Made by a program: the position numbers and the translations under genes. 64,000 nucleotides of DNA, taken from NCBI GenBank assembly GCA_963848675.1, contig CAWKEY010000024.1:186001-250000 (forward strand), in the 5' to 3' direction. This document shows, piece after piece, positions 27,168 to 35,809 of the stretch. Origin of the DNA: CAWKEY01 sp963848675 (GTDB taxonomy: Bacteria > Pseudomonadota > Gammaproteobacteria > Methylococcales > Methylomonadaceae). The notes below the pieces were generated by a model. That model ran no database searches. It saw only the letters and a list, made by a program, of their open reading frames with translations, and had not been told where the DNA came from. Every line of letters starts with the position of its first letter. Positions within the stretch are counted from its first letter, which is position 1.

Positions 27168-27749
27168 TTACCCCAACAAATCCTCGACCGATACTATTAC
27201 CCGCGCCACATCAATCAGGCGTTTATTCTGGCTCATGGCATTCTTGCGCAGCAATTGATAGGCGCCCTCTTCGTCCAGACCCTTGCGGGCCATAATCAGG
27301 CCTTTGGCTTTCTCGATGATTTTGCGGTCAGCCAGTTTGGATTTGGTGTCGTCCAATTCTTTGCGCAGGGCTTGAAACTCCCGGAAGCGGGCGATGGCCA
27401 CCTCTACGATAGGCATGATGTGACTCTGGTTAAGACCCTCCAGCATGTAGGCGCTGACGCCTGCGCGTATGGCTTCCTGCATAAACCGCTGATCATCCGG
27501 TGCGGAAAACAGGATAATCGGTTTGGGCTGGTCGCGGCGTATTTCGCGCATTTGTTCCAGGGTATCGCGGCCTGGGGCATCCATATCGATGATGATGATG
27601 TCGGGTTGCAGCATCAACACATTTTTACTGAGATCGGCGTCGTCGTTTAATTTTGCAATCACATGGTGACCGGCATCTTGTAGGGCTTGTTTGACGATGG
27701 CGCTGCGTCCTGTATCGTTATCGACCAATAGTATGTTTAATCTGGGCAT
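27168..27749 (-). CDS. nasT: ANTAR-domain antiterminator, nitrate response
   Basis: 193 residues: a response-regulator-like receiver (LNILLVDNDTGRSAIVKQAL, IIIIDMDAPG with the Asp) followed by a coiled segment and an ANTAR domain (KLADRKIIEKAKGLIMARKG...EGAYQLLRKNAM). NasT binds paired hexaloop RNA hairpins and prevents leader termination in the nitrate operon when NasS releases it on nitrate binding. The start overlaps the nasS end by 13 bases, so the two are co-translated. The target hairpins before nrtA are described separately. Confidence 0.94.
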   Translation of the reverse strand: MPRLNILLVDNDTGRSAIVKQALQDAGHHVIAKLNDDADLSKNVLMLQPDIIIIDMDAPGRDTLEQMREIRRDQPKPIILFSAPDDQRFMQEAIRAGVSAYMLEGLNQSHIMPIVEVAIARFREFQALRKELDDTKSKLADRKIIEKAKGLIMARKGLDEEGAYQLLRKNAMSQNKRLIDVARVIVSVEDLLG

Positions 27750-28969
27750 GGGCGAAGCGTTGCGGTAACGCCAGGTTGATCGAAAAAATAATCACAGCCC
27801 ATAGGAATCGGTCCCGAGGCGCTTGCGGTCTGCCATGAATGCGGGTGGGTGCCTTCGCTTTTGCGGTCAATTAACGGATAAGGCAGATTTAGTGCTTGCG
27901 CCGCTTGCCGGTATAAGCCGGGGCGATAGACTTTGGCCGCTATTTCTTGTGCGTCAACCGGTGCCTGGATGTGTCCCCAGCGCTGCATCTGGGCTATCAG
28001 CCATTCGGCATGGGATACCCATGGAAACGTCGCGGCGTAACGATAAAATACATTGAAGTCAGGCACTTGCACCGCGGGTTTGCCAGCACAGTATTGAAAT
28101 TCGCCGCGTTCAAAAACGCCTAAAACTGCAGGATTGACCGGCACATAATCCTTTCTGGTAAGGAGCGTGCAAGCCTCGGCACGGTGCTCGGTTTGTTCCA
28201 GCCACAAGGCGCTTTTGAGCAGCGCACGGAGCAGCGCCTGGTGGCTATTGGGATACTGTTGTGCCCAGGCACAGGTTACGCCGAGCACTTTTTCAGGACT
28301 GTTGTGCCAGATGTCGACAGTGCTGGTGATGGCAGCGCCTGTGCCTTGCGCAATGGACTGACTATTCCAGGGTTCACCAGCGCAAAAACCGTCAATTTGT
28401 CCTGAAGCTAAAGCGGGCGCCATCAAAGGCGGAGGAATAACTACCAGGCGCACATCTTTATCAGGATCAATCCCTGCACTGGCCAGCCAGTAGCGCAGCA
28501 AATAGTTGTGGCAGGAAAACGGGAATACATGTGCGAAAGTCAGAGGCGGAAGACCTGCGCGTTGATTTTGTAACAGTAGCGTTTTCAGCGCCTGCACCGA
28601 ATGATAGGGACCGGTCATGTTGTGTGCATCCACTGCAAGCAGTTGTTGATACAACGCACGCGATACAGTAATCGCATTGCCGCCCAAGCCTAAGGAAAAT
28701 GCACTCAGCATGGGAGTATTCAAGCCATCCAGGTTTAAGCTGGCGGCAATTGGCATTGGGGCCAGCATGTGGCCAGCATCCAACACACCGGCGGCGACTT
28801 TGTCGCGAATAGTCGCCCAGGATGACTCACGGCTTAAGGCTACTGACAAGCCTTCGGCACTGAAAAAGCCTTTTTCTTTGGCAATCACCAACGGTGCGCA
28901 ATCGGTCAACGGGATAAATCCCAGGCTGAGCGAGGCTTTTTCCGGCAAATTGTCGAGCGTGGCGGACAT
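27737..28969 (-). CDS. nasS: Cytoplasmic nitrate sensor of the NasS/NasT pair
   Basis: 410 residues, NrtA/CmpA-like fold (LGFIPLTDCAPLVIAKEKGFF, DGFCAGEPWNSQS, YRYAATFPWVSHAEWLIAQMQRWG), but without a signal peptide, so it stays in the cytoplasm. In other bacteria NasS binds NasT in the absence of nitrate and lets go when nitrate binds. The paralogous NrtA is encoded on the same strand 2.5 kb downstream. It has its own sigma-54/NtrC-type promoter region. Confidence 0.93.
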   Translation of the reverse strand: MSATLDNLPEKASLSLGFIPLTDCAPLVIAKEKGFFSAEGLSVALSRESSWATIRDKVAAGVLDAGHMLAPMPIAASLNLDGLNTPMLSAFSLGLGGNAITVSRALYQQLLAVDAHNMTGPYHSVQALKTLLLQNQRAGLPPLTFAHVFPFSCHNYLLRYWLASAGIDPDKDVRLVVIPPPLMAPALASGQIDGFCAGEPWNSQSIAQGTGAAITSTVDIWHNSPEKVLGVTCAWAQQYPNSHQALLRALLKSALWLEQTEHRAEACTLLTRKDYVPVNPAVLGVFERGEFQYCAGKPAVQVPDFNVFYRYAATFPWVSHAEWLIAQMQRWGHIQAPVDAQEIAAKVYRPGLYRQAAQALNLPYPLIDRKSEGTHPHSWQTASASGPIPMGCDYFFDQPGVTATLRPCPD

Positions 28970-28987
28970 AAGTAAAGATTCCAGGGG

Positions 28988-29032
28988 TTAACAAGCCGCA
29001 GCCGCTGCAGGAGCAGGGGCTTGGCGTTTCAT
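28988..29032 (-). CDS. Possible 14-residue leader peptide before nasS
   Basis: ATG to TAA encodes MKRQAPAPAAAAAC, ending 18 bases before nasS, within its predicted transcript. The Ala/Pro-rich composition and terminal Cys are striking, and the coding register is clean. The ribosome site is weak. It may couple translation or act as an uORF, or be chance. Confidence 0.3.
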   Translation of the reverse strand: MKRQAPAPAAAAAC

Positions 29033-29063
29033 GATCAACGAGGGACTGTGAAGCTTAAAATAC

Positions 29064-29079
29064 TGCAGAAGCTGTGCCA
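29064..29079 (-). promoter_or_regulatory. Sigma-54 promoter of nasST
   Basis: TGGCACAGCTTCTGCA on the minus strand matches TGGCAC-N5-TTGCA with exact GG-N10-GC spacing. It lies 95 bp before the nasS start. Confidence 0.8.
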
Positions 29080-29165
29080 ACTCTGACAGTGGCTTGCGCT
29101 TGCTATGGCTTGGCGAAAGCGCCGGGCTGTCAATGCGCGCAAAGGGCGCAAATCAGAGGCGTTAA

Positions 29166-29182
29166 TGCACCAAAAAAGTGCT
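29166..29182. promoter_or_regulatory. NtrC-like binding site upstream of nasS
   Basis: TGCACCAAAAAAGTGCT is nearly the glnA-type NtrC site TGCACCAACATGGTGCT, about 115-130 bp upstream of the nasS sigma-54 start. It sits between nasS and ybiT, with a GCGACG/CGTCGC hairpin further out. Confidence 0.65.
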
Positions 29183-29243
29183 CGAGGGCGTGCGCGACGC
29201 CTTCGTCGCGACTATAGAGGCGTCACTGCCGCGAACAAGTTGC

Positions 29244-30836
29244 CTAACGAATATCCTGGCTGTTTAGGTAGTCTTCATAGTTGCCGTTGAAATCAACAAT
29301 GCCGTGCGGCGTCAACTCGATAACCCGTGTCGCCAGCGACGACACGAACTCACGGTCGTGACTGACAAAAATCAGCGTGCCGGGATAATTTTCCAATGCG
29401 GTATTGAGTGATTCAATCGATTCCATATCCAAATGGTTGGTAGGTTCGTCCATGACCATGATGTTGTTTTTTTGCAGAATCAGTTTGCCGAACAACATAC
29501 GGCCCTGTTCGCCCCCGGAGATGACTTTGACGGATTTGTTGATGTCGTCGGCGCTGAATAACAATCGCCCCAGGGTGCCGCGTATGGTTTGATCATCATC
29601 GGTTTCCTTGCGCCATTGCCCCATCCATTCGATTAGCGGCAGGTTTTCGGCAAAGTCTTCGGCATGATCCTGAGCAAAATAGCCCACTTCGGCGTTCTCC
29701 GACCATTTAACGCTGCCGGCATCGGGCGTCAAATCGCCGGTCAGCGTTTTCAGCAGAGTGGATTTGCCGATGCCGTTCGGGCCAATAACGGCAACGCGTT
29801 CGCCCACGGCTACCACGAGGTTTAAATCCTTGAACAAGGGTTGCCCGCCGTAACCTTTGCTCAAGCCATCGGCTTCAAGGGCCAGGCGGTGCAGCTTTTT
29901 GGACTGGTCAAAACGGATAAACGGGTTGACCCGGCTGGAGGGCTTGACTTCATCGAGTTTGATTTTATCCAGTTGTTTGGCGCGCGAGGTGGCCTGCTTG
30001 GCCTTGGAAGCATTCGCCGAAAACCGGCTCACGAAGGTCTGCAACTCGGCAATCTGGGCTTTTTTCTTGGCGTTTCCGGCCAGCAGGCGGTTCCGTACTT
30101 CGGTCACGGCAATCATGTAGTCGTCATAATTGCCCGGATAAACGCGTAGCTCGCCGTAATCCATGTCCGCCATATGCGTGCACACGCTGTTTAAAAAGTG
30201 GCGATCATGCGAGATGATGATCATGGTGCAATTGCGTTCGTTCAGCACGCCCTCCAGCCAGCGTATGGTGTTGATGTCAAGGTTGTTGGTCGGCTCATCC
30301 AGCAGCATGATGTCGGGATTGGCGAACAAAGCCTGTGCCAGCAATACTCGCAGTTTCCAGCCCGGCGCTACGGCGCTCATCGGGCCGTTATGCTGTTCCA
30401 GAGGAATGTCCAGTCCCAGCAAGAGTTCCCCAGCCCTGGCTTCGGCGGTGTAACCATTGTATTCGGCGAACACCGATTCAAGTTCGGCGGCATGCATGTA
30501 GTCGTCTTCGGTTGCTTCCAGGTTGGCGTAGATGGCATCGCGCTCGGACATGGCCGCCCACATTTCGGCGTGTCCCATCATGACCACGTCCAGCACCCGC
30601 TGGTCTTCATAGGCGAATTGATCCTGGCGCAAGTTGCCCAGACGTTCATGGGGACTGATGCTGACATTGCCCGCGGAAGGCTCCAAATCGCCGCTCAATA
30701 TTTTCATGAAGGTGGATTTGCCGCAGCCATTCGCGCCGATCAGGCCGTAACGGTTGCCGTCGCCAAATTTGACTGAAACGTTTTCAAACAGGGGCTTGGC
30801 CCCAAACTGCATGGTGATGTTAGCGGTAGAAATCAA
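29244..30836 (-). CDS. ybiT: ABC-F protein YbiT
   Basis: 530 residues, the same length as E. coli YbiT and closely matching its blocks. NBD1 has GANGCGKST, the atypical signature VAPGWKLRVLLAQAL and LLDEPTNNLD. The P-site-tRNA-interaction linker follows (residues ~245-310, with KKKAQIAELQTFVSRFSANASK), then NBD2 with GPNGIGKST, ISGGEQGRMLFG and MDEPTNHLD. ABC-F proteins act on the ribosome, not in membrane transport. The start is TTG (LISTANITMQFG corresponds to the E. coli N-terminus). Stand-alone gene. Confidence 0.93.
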   Translation of the reverse strand: MISTANITMQFGAKPLFENVSVKFGDGNRYGLIGANGCGKSTFMKILSGDLEPSAGNVSISPHERLGNLRQDQFAYEDQRVLDVVMMGHAEMWAAMSERDAIYANLEATEDDYMHAAELESVFAEYNGYTAEARAGELLLGLDIPLEQHNGPMSAVAPGWKLRVLLAQALFANPDIMLLDEPTNNLDINTIRWLEGVLNERNCTMIIISHDRHFLNSVCTHMADMDYGELRVYPGNYDDYMIAVTEVRNRLLAGNAKKKAQIAELQTFVSRFSANASKAKQATSRAKQLDKIKLDEVKPSSRVNPFIRFDQSKKLHRLALEADGLSKGYGGQPLFKDLNLVVAVGERVAVIGPNGIGKSTLLKTLTGDLTPDAGSVKWSENAEVGYFAQDHAEDFAENLPLIEWMGQWRKETDDDQTIRGTLGRLLFSADDINKSVKVISGGEQGRMLFGKLILQKNNIMVMDEPTNHLDMESIESLNTALENYPGTLIFVSHDREFVSSLATRVIELTPHGIVDFNGNYEDYLNSQDIR

Positions 30837-30942
30837 GGTGTGGTATCCGAAGGTTGTGGGTCTGCCGACCCGGGGTGCGGTAATGAGTTTTGTGGGCCGT
30901 CAGGCGCTTGTATTCCTGATGAAGATATATGTACCGGTTGTT

Positions 30943-31417
30943 TCACAGCAGTAAGTCGTTGCCAATGGCAACAAAATGGCTGGCGGCCTGGATCAAAGCC
31001 GGTGCAGTCAGTGCCGGTACGCCATAGACTTCCGTTTGAACATGGTAAACACTATCAACTTTATTCAGCAGCAGGGCAAAGTCGCCATCGCCCGACAGCA
31101 GTATAATAACATCGACTTTGGGTGCATATTCAATGACATCCAGGGTTATGCCGACATCCCAGTCGCCTTTTGCGGAACCGTCGCTGCGTTGAATGTAGGG
31201 TTTCAGCTTGACGTCAAAGCCGATATTTCGAAGTATTTGCTGAAACCCCAGTTGTTTGCTGTCGCCTTTGTCGATGGCATAAGCAAAAGCCGCAACTACG
31301 TCCCGGTTGGCCGTTGCTTGTCGCCAGAAGAGCATTGTAATTAAAATGGCGCTGATAGCTTTGTTTAACGGTGTAGTAGATATTCTGCACATCGGCAAAG
31401 ATGGCGACTTTTTCCAT
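30943..31417 (-). pseudogene. NYN-domain (LabA-like PIN-fold) protein, frameshifted
   Basis: A single-base shift near 31328-31333 splits a ~155-residue NYN protein. The first frame reads MEKVAIFADVQNIYYTVKQS. The second carries DVVAAFAYAIDKGDSKQLGF, GDWDVGITLDVIEYAPKVDV and LLSGDGDFALLLNKV. The Asp residues of the PIN/NYN active site (FADVQN, GDWDVGI, SGDGDF) are all present across the join. NYN domains are probable RNases. The gene overlaps the ppnP stop as TAATG, so the two were co-translated. Real decay or a sequencing error cannot be told apart. Confidence 0.78.
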
Positions 31418-31731
31418 TATTTAAGGAATGAGCAGCAGTAGTCCGTAGGCGTGTTGATGCGCACGGTGAATTGAGCATTGGCAGGCACATCAAAAGACTC
31501 TCCGCCTTTAACGCTCTGCCAGGCGTCGCTGTCAGGCAATAAAACCTCCAGATCGCCGTCGAGAATTTCCATCAATTCCTTGTCGGCGGTGTTAAACGTG
31601 TATTCACCGGGCAGCATGAAGCCCAGCGTTTTAAGGCTGCCGTCTGCAAAACGAAGGGTGCGGCTGCTGACATTGCCATCGAAGTAGACATTGGCTTTCT
31701 TGACCACGGTTACGTTATTGAATTCTGACAT
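31417..31731 (-). CDS. ppnP: Pyrimidine/purine nucleoside phosphorylase
   Basis: 104 residues from the ATG with AGGAC upstream; the extra 14 codons of the longest frame do not fit. A single-domain cupin-like protein of the PpnP (YaiE, DUF1255) type: GFMLPGEYTFNTADKELMEIL, a GDLEVLLPDSDAWQ block and a C-terminal YCCSFLK. It phosphorolyses several nucleosides to free base and ribose-1-phosphate. First of a two-gene unit with the NYN gene. Confidence 0.9.
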   Translation of the reverse strand: MSEFNNVTVVKKANVYFDGNVSSRTLRFADGSLKTLGFMLPGEYTFNTADKELMEILDGDLEVLLPDSDAWQSVKGGESFDVPANAQFTVRINTPTDYCCSFLK

Positions 31732-32003
31732 TTTTTGTCCTGTAGCTTCTAGCGGAATAAAAAAGGGGGCCATGATACCAGATTGTTTTGTGCGCGCGTG
31801 AGTGTGTTGTATAAATGATGATAATCGGCTTCGCCGTTCCGCTCAGACGGCGGAATCTCAAGTATTTGATTGGAAGGCATGAGGATTGCTCAGGCAGGAT
31901 AGTAGGGTCATTGTTTTAAATCACAGCTTATTGAATGTTTCATCAAGGGCTAGCCATCATTAATCATGCTACTATTTATGCCCCGGATTTTTTTATCACC
32001 GCC

Positions 32004-33011
32004 ATGACTACTTCAGCTCATCCTGCGCAATTGATCGATCGTTTTGGCAGAACAGTGGATTATTTGAGGATTTCCATTACCGATCGCTGTGATTTCCGCT
32101 GTGTCTATTGCATGGCCGAAGAAATGACCTTTCTGCCGCGCGCGCAGATATTGACGCTGGAAGAAATTTATACTCTGGCCAGAGCGTTTGCCGAATTGGG
32201 CGTAAAAAAGATCCGTGTGACCGGCGGCGAGCCATTGGTCAGAAAAGGCGCGTTGGGCTTGCTGGAAAATCTCGGTCGAATTGAAAGTCTGAATGAGCTG
32301 GTGATAACGACCAATGGCTCGCAGCTCGAAACCCTGGCGGCGCCGTTAAAAGCGGCGGGCGTCAAGCGCATCAATATCAGCCTGGACACGCTGGATGCCG
32401 GCAAATTCAAGGCGATAACCCGGACCGGCGATTTACAGCAGGTGCTTAAAGGTATCCAGGCTGCGAAAATGGCAGGCTTTGAACGCCTAAAAATCAATGC
32501 CGTGATCCTTAAAAACAGAAATCACCAGGAAGTCGGTGATTTGGTGCAGTTTGCTGTCGATAAGGCGATTGATATCAGCTTCATCGAGGAAATGCCGCTC
32601 GGTGTTGTCAGCCAGCATGACCGGAGCGAAGCCTATTATTCCAGCGACTTGATCAAGGCGGATTTGGCCAAACGGTTTACCTTGACCGCCAGCGCGGAAA
32701 AAACCGGCGGGCCGTCAAATTATTTTAAAGTCGCGGACAGCCAAACCCGCGTCGGGTTTATTTCCCCGCACAGTGAAAATTTTTGCAGCAGCTGTAACCG
32801 TGTGCGTCTGACCGTTGAAGGCCGGTTGTTGTTATGTCTGGGCAACGAGCATTCGGTCGATTTAAAACGCGTAATCAGAGCCAATCCCGGCAACATGGCC
32901 GTGTTAAAGCAAGCCATTATCGACGCCATGCTGATCAAGCCGGAAAGGCATGAATTCAATATTCACGAGCAACCGGTTATTTTAAGACACATGAACGTAA
33001 CCGGCGGGTGA
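32004..33011 (+). CDS. moaA: GTP 3',8-cyclase of molybdenum cofactor synthesis
   Basis: 335 residues from MTTSAHPAQLIDRFGRTVDY; upstream codons lack family resemblance. The N-terminal radical-SAM cluster motif is Cys29, Cys33, Cys36 (CDFRCVYC). The second cluster is in the C-terminal CSSCNRVRLT...LLLCLG. The C-terminus is the conserved Gly-Gly that enters the active site. It makes 3',8-cyclo-GTP, the first step of molybdopterin synthesis, needed for NasA in this window. Not in an operon with other moa genes here; it converges on yjdF. Confidence 0.95.
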   Translation: MTTSAHPAQLIDRFGRTVDYLRISITDRCDFRCVYCMAEEMTFLPRAQILTLEEIYTLARAFAELGVKKIRVTGGEPLVRKGALGLLENLGRIESLNELVITTNGSQLETLAAPLKAAGVKRINISLDTLDAGKFKAITRTGDLQQVLKGIQAAKMAGFERLKINAVILKNRNHQEVGDLVQFAVDKAIDISFIEEMPLGVVSQHDRSEAYYSSDLIKADLAKRFTLTASAEKTGGPSNYFKVADSQTRVGFISPHSENFCSSCNRVRLTVEGRLLLCLGNEHSVDLKRVIRANPGNMAVLKQAIIDAMLIKPERHEFNIHEQPVILRHMNVTGG

Positions 33012-33033
33012 TGCCGGTGCCAAGAAAGACCAT

Positions 33034-33654
33034 TTAACCAGCGTCTCCTGCGCTATTGTTTGCTGTTAACTTGTGCAGCTGCCGGTCATGTAAGCGGCTT
33101 AATGTCACTATCGCCAGTAGAGCGCCGATCAGCGCATACGCCATATCGGACTGGGTATCCCAGATATAACCCTGCGTCCCTAAAAAACTGTCGGCGGCTT
33201 CTTTGCTGAACAGGGCAACCCACCACTCAATGAGTTCGTAAAACGCGCTGATCGCCAGGCAGATGCAGATAATCAAAAAATTAAGCCAGGGACGGCTCGA
33301 AACAACCTGGTTTCTGATCAGGATTTCCCGGGCCACGAGGGCGGGGACAAAGCCCTGGGCAAGATGGCCGATTTTGTCGTAGTTATTACGCTCTAATGCG
33401 AATAGCTGATTAACCCCTTCAAACAGCGGTACTTCCGCGTAGGTGTAATGCCCGCCAACCATCAGGATAATGCTGTGTATCAGGATCAGGCAATAAGCCA
33501 GGCTGGTCAACGGAAAGCGCCGCCGCGTCGCGATCAGCGCAAACAACGCGATGATGGCCGGCGCGGTCTCAAGCAGCCAGGTCAGATAATCTTTCGGATG
33601 AATACCCGACCAGATCAGTACCGAGAAAAATAGGGCCAGCCAGGTTTTAGTCAT
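33034..33654 (-). CDS. yjdF: YjdF-family (DUF2238) membrane protein
   Basis: 206 residues with about six membrane segments; the conserved block GHYTYAEVPLFEGVNQLFALERNNYDKIGHLAQGF (shown here by its ends GHYTYAEVP and YDKIGHLAQGF) and SAFYELIEWW. DUF2238 is a conserved inner-membrane family of unknown role. The internal ATG of MTKTWLALFF was taken as the start. It ends 22 bp from the moaA stop. Confidence 0.85.
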   Translation of the reverse strand: MTKTWLALFFSVLIWSGIHPKDYLTWLLETAPAIIALFALIATRRRFPLTSLAYCLILIHSIILMVGGHYTYAEVPLFEGVNQLFALERNNYDKIGHLAQGFVPALVAREILIRNQVVSSRPWLNFLIICICLAISAFYELIEWWVALFSKEAADSFLGTQGYIWDTQSDMAYALIGALLAIVTLSRLHDRQLHKLTANNSAGDAG

Positions 33655-33774
33655 TGCTAAGTCTTTGATGAGGATAATAGTTATGCGGTGGTACAATACG
33701 CCATTGCGCTTTTTGTGCTACGTAATTTATACATAAGAATGCATTGCAAGGTAGAAGCGTGGAAACGGCTGCGT

Positions 33775-34197
33775 TTATAAAACACCGGATTTAAACCTTG
33801 GCTCTTGCAAGCGGATTGGGAGAATATCCGCAAAATGCTCAAAATCTTGATCCAACGTTAATATAGCCAGCTTGCAACGCACTGCTACGGCACAAATCAG
33901 AAAATCGGTATTTGAACCCTGAATACCTTTCTGCTTACACGCATTAAAATTTTCTGCTGCCAGTTCATAGTCTGTTTCAGTGAGTACAGTGTCGGGAAAA
34001 TACCGAAGTTTATCGCGCACTTTTATAAATTGATCCGAATGCCGGATACCCGAAAGCAGTTCTTGCCTTACTGGGCCGATCAAAGCGATCCGGTTTGCCT
34101 CGATTAGTGCGGCCAACTCCATATAGTAGGCATCGTTGGTGGGTGAGCCGCGCCTTAATGCCAAAGACCACACACAGGTATCAACCAAGACCTTCAT
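33775..34197 (-). CDS. vapC: VapC-type PIN-domain toxin
   Basis: 140 residues, PIN-domain RNase. The acidic triad is visible: Asp6 (VDTCVW), Glu in VRQELLSGI, and the pair of Asp in NTDFLICAVAVRCKLAILTLDQDF. VapC toxins cleave tRNA or rRNA when not bound by VapB. The ATG overlaps the vapB stop by 4 bases (ATGA), the usual antitoxin-then-toxin order. Confidence 0.9.
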   Translation of the reverse strand: MKVLVDTCVWSLALRRGSPTNDAYYMELAALIEANRIALIGPVRQELLSGIRHSDQFIKVRDKLRYFPDTVLTETDYELAAENFNACKQKGIQGSNTDFLICAVAVRCKLAILTLDQDFEHFADILPIRLQEPRFKSGVL

Positions 34198-34391
34198 TGG
34201 CGGTTACGTTGTTGCTTGTAATCATAATCAGGGTCAAATTCAACCGTACCGAATAATTCCACTATCTCCTGTTGCTTTAAATCTTGAATATAATGCTCCA
34301 AGGCTTTTACAACGGCTTCTTGAGTGGATTTATGATGCCCAAGTTGCACTGCTTCATTTAGCAGGTAATCGTCAACGGCTAAAGTGGTCAT
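34194..34391 (-). CDS. vapB: VapB-type antitoxin
   Basis: 65 residues with an N-terminal MTTLAVDDYLLNEAVQLGHHKSTQEAV region, the short helix pattern of DUF2191-type VapB proteins, then an acidic C-terminal tail (VEFDPDYDYKQQ) that should bind the toxin. GGAGC before the ATG supports the start. Confidence 0.87.
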   Translation of the reverse strand: MTTLAVDDYLLNEAVQLGHHKSTQEAVVKALEHYIQDLKQQEIVELFGTVEFDPDYDYKQQRNRQ

Positions 34392-34467
34392 GGTGTTAGC
34401 TCCTGTTAAAATGCGGCGTATGAAAACATTAAGGAGGGGATGGGGTGTCCCATCTAGCTAGGGAGAA

Positions 34468-35580
34468 TTACTTTCCCCACATTAAAGTTATAACAGAGCC
34501 AATAATTCCACCTATGATCGCCGTAGAAAATCTAACGCTAAGTTCAAAATATTTCATCGATCTATTCTCCTCGTGTTTGATCCAGTCACATACGGAATCT
34601 ACGGGATAGTGTAAGCAGCGACCTGATCTCGATTTAATATATTTTTTGAGATAAACAACACTAGATGTGTCATACATCTCATTAATCCAATGATCGACTC
34701 TATGGTGATAGCGTTCATTTTCAGCTTTAAACACATATAGACTATTTATTAACTTTTTCGTTAGGTTAGATGCCGAGTATTTATTTTTTAGATTTTTAAA
34801 AAGTCCTTGTTCCTGGTTCATCAGATTAAACTGTTCTATGTTTTTCTCTATGTTGCTCCATGAACGCATTTGCATAACATTTTCTCTTGTAATTGCGTAG
34901 AACAGTGCTAACTCATTCGTAAGTTCTTCATAAATATATAACAACGCTTCATTTTCGGTTTCAAATATATCTTCGTTGTATTTGAAAACAATTTTGTTGT
35001 ACCCTTTCTGCTCTATTTCACTGAATTCGATTTCATTGATTGCTCTTTCGTTTTCTTTATTGAGAATGTAAAAATTTGCGTGAAATGGACATGGACCAAT
35101 AAATTCAAAGGTTATTTCTGAATCAATTTTAGAAAATTCTTTTTCTAAAAACTCCCTAACAACTTTAACTGCCGTTGATGGCGAGCAGGCTTCTGATAAA
35201 ACATCTACACACTCAACAAAGGCTACAGGACCATAAAACGAATCTAGCATTGTCAATTTAAATCTTTCTATGCCAGATAATCTATATTCTGCAGCCTCAC
35301 CGATAAGATCTGATTGAATTCTTGATGGGATATAAAGACTAAAAGTGATTCTCAAAAAGTCAACGACAGGAAAATTGCCACCATTCCTAAGCTCTGTGGG
35401 GGCTTCAGTTATGCGAACTGAATACTCCAAATCCTTATCGTGATATATGGTTAATTCACGGATAGCAGTAATCTTTTTAAGTGTTAGCTCAATATTTTTT
35501 ACATGACTTTTTGTGTCAAATAAAAATTCTGATTTATATCGAATCCCAAAGTTAAAACAGCCAACCCCAAATGCTTTCAT
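34468..35580 (-). CDS. Orphan hypothetical protein with C-terminal membrane helix
   Basis: 370 residues, no recognised domain. It is rich in Glu, Lys, Asn, Ile and Phe, and its DNA is clearly more AT-rich than all neighbours, a sign of transfer. A single hydrophobic helix (FSTAIIGGIIGSVITLMW) ends the protein, suggesting a tail-anchored topology with a soluble N-terminal part. Flanked by vapBC and a palindromic repeat. AGGGAAAC before the ATG supports the start. Possible role in defence or stress is only a guess from its setting. Confidence 0.72.
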   Translation of the reverse strand: MKAFGVGCFNFGIRYKSEFLFDTKSHVKNIELTLKKITAIRELTIYHDKDLEYSVRITEAPTELRNGGNFPVVDFLRITFSLYIPSRIQSDLIGEAAEYRLSGIERFKLTMLDSFYGPVAFVECVDVLSEACSPSTAVKVVREFLEKEFSKIDSEITFEFIGPCPFHANFYILNKENERAINEIEFSEIEQKGYNKIVFKYNEDIFETENEALLYIYEELTNELALFYAITRENVMQMRSWSNIEKNIEQFNLMNQEQGLFKNLKNKYSASNLTKKLINSLYVFKAENERYHHRVDHWINEMYDTSSVVYLKKYIKSRSGRCLHYPVDSVCDWIKHEENRSMKYFELSVRFSTAIIGGIIGSVITLMWGK

Positions 35581-35618
35581 GTTTCCCTCTTTTTTTCGAC
35601 CAAATTATTATTTAAGGG

Positions 35619-35695
35619 CGGGTTGAGTTATGCGACAGCCGTAACCCAACACATCGGAAGCGGCAAATGTTGAGTTACGTTATCGCTAACCCAGC
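35619..35695. repeat. GTTGGGTTA-type inverted repeat, copy 3
   Basis: CGGGTTGAGTTATGCG...CCGTAACCCAAC and GTTGAGTTACG...CGCTAACCCAGC, an 77-bp diverged copy of the elements at 22024 and 24919. Confidence 0.75.
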
Positions 35696-35809
35696 GCACC
35701 GACGAAGGAAGCGCATCAATCGCGAACGATGCTTCCTTCGTCAGTGCATCGGCTATTTCAAACATTGCAGTCGATTTTGCACAAACATCCCCATCTGGCG
35801 CTTAGCCGC

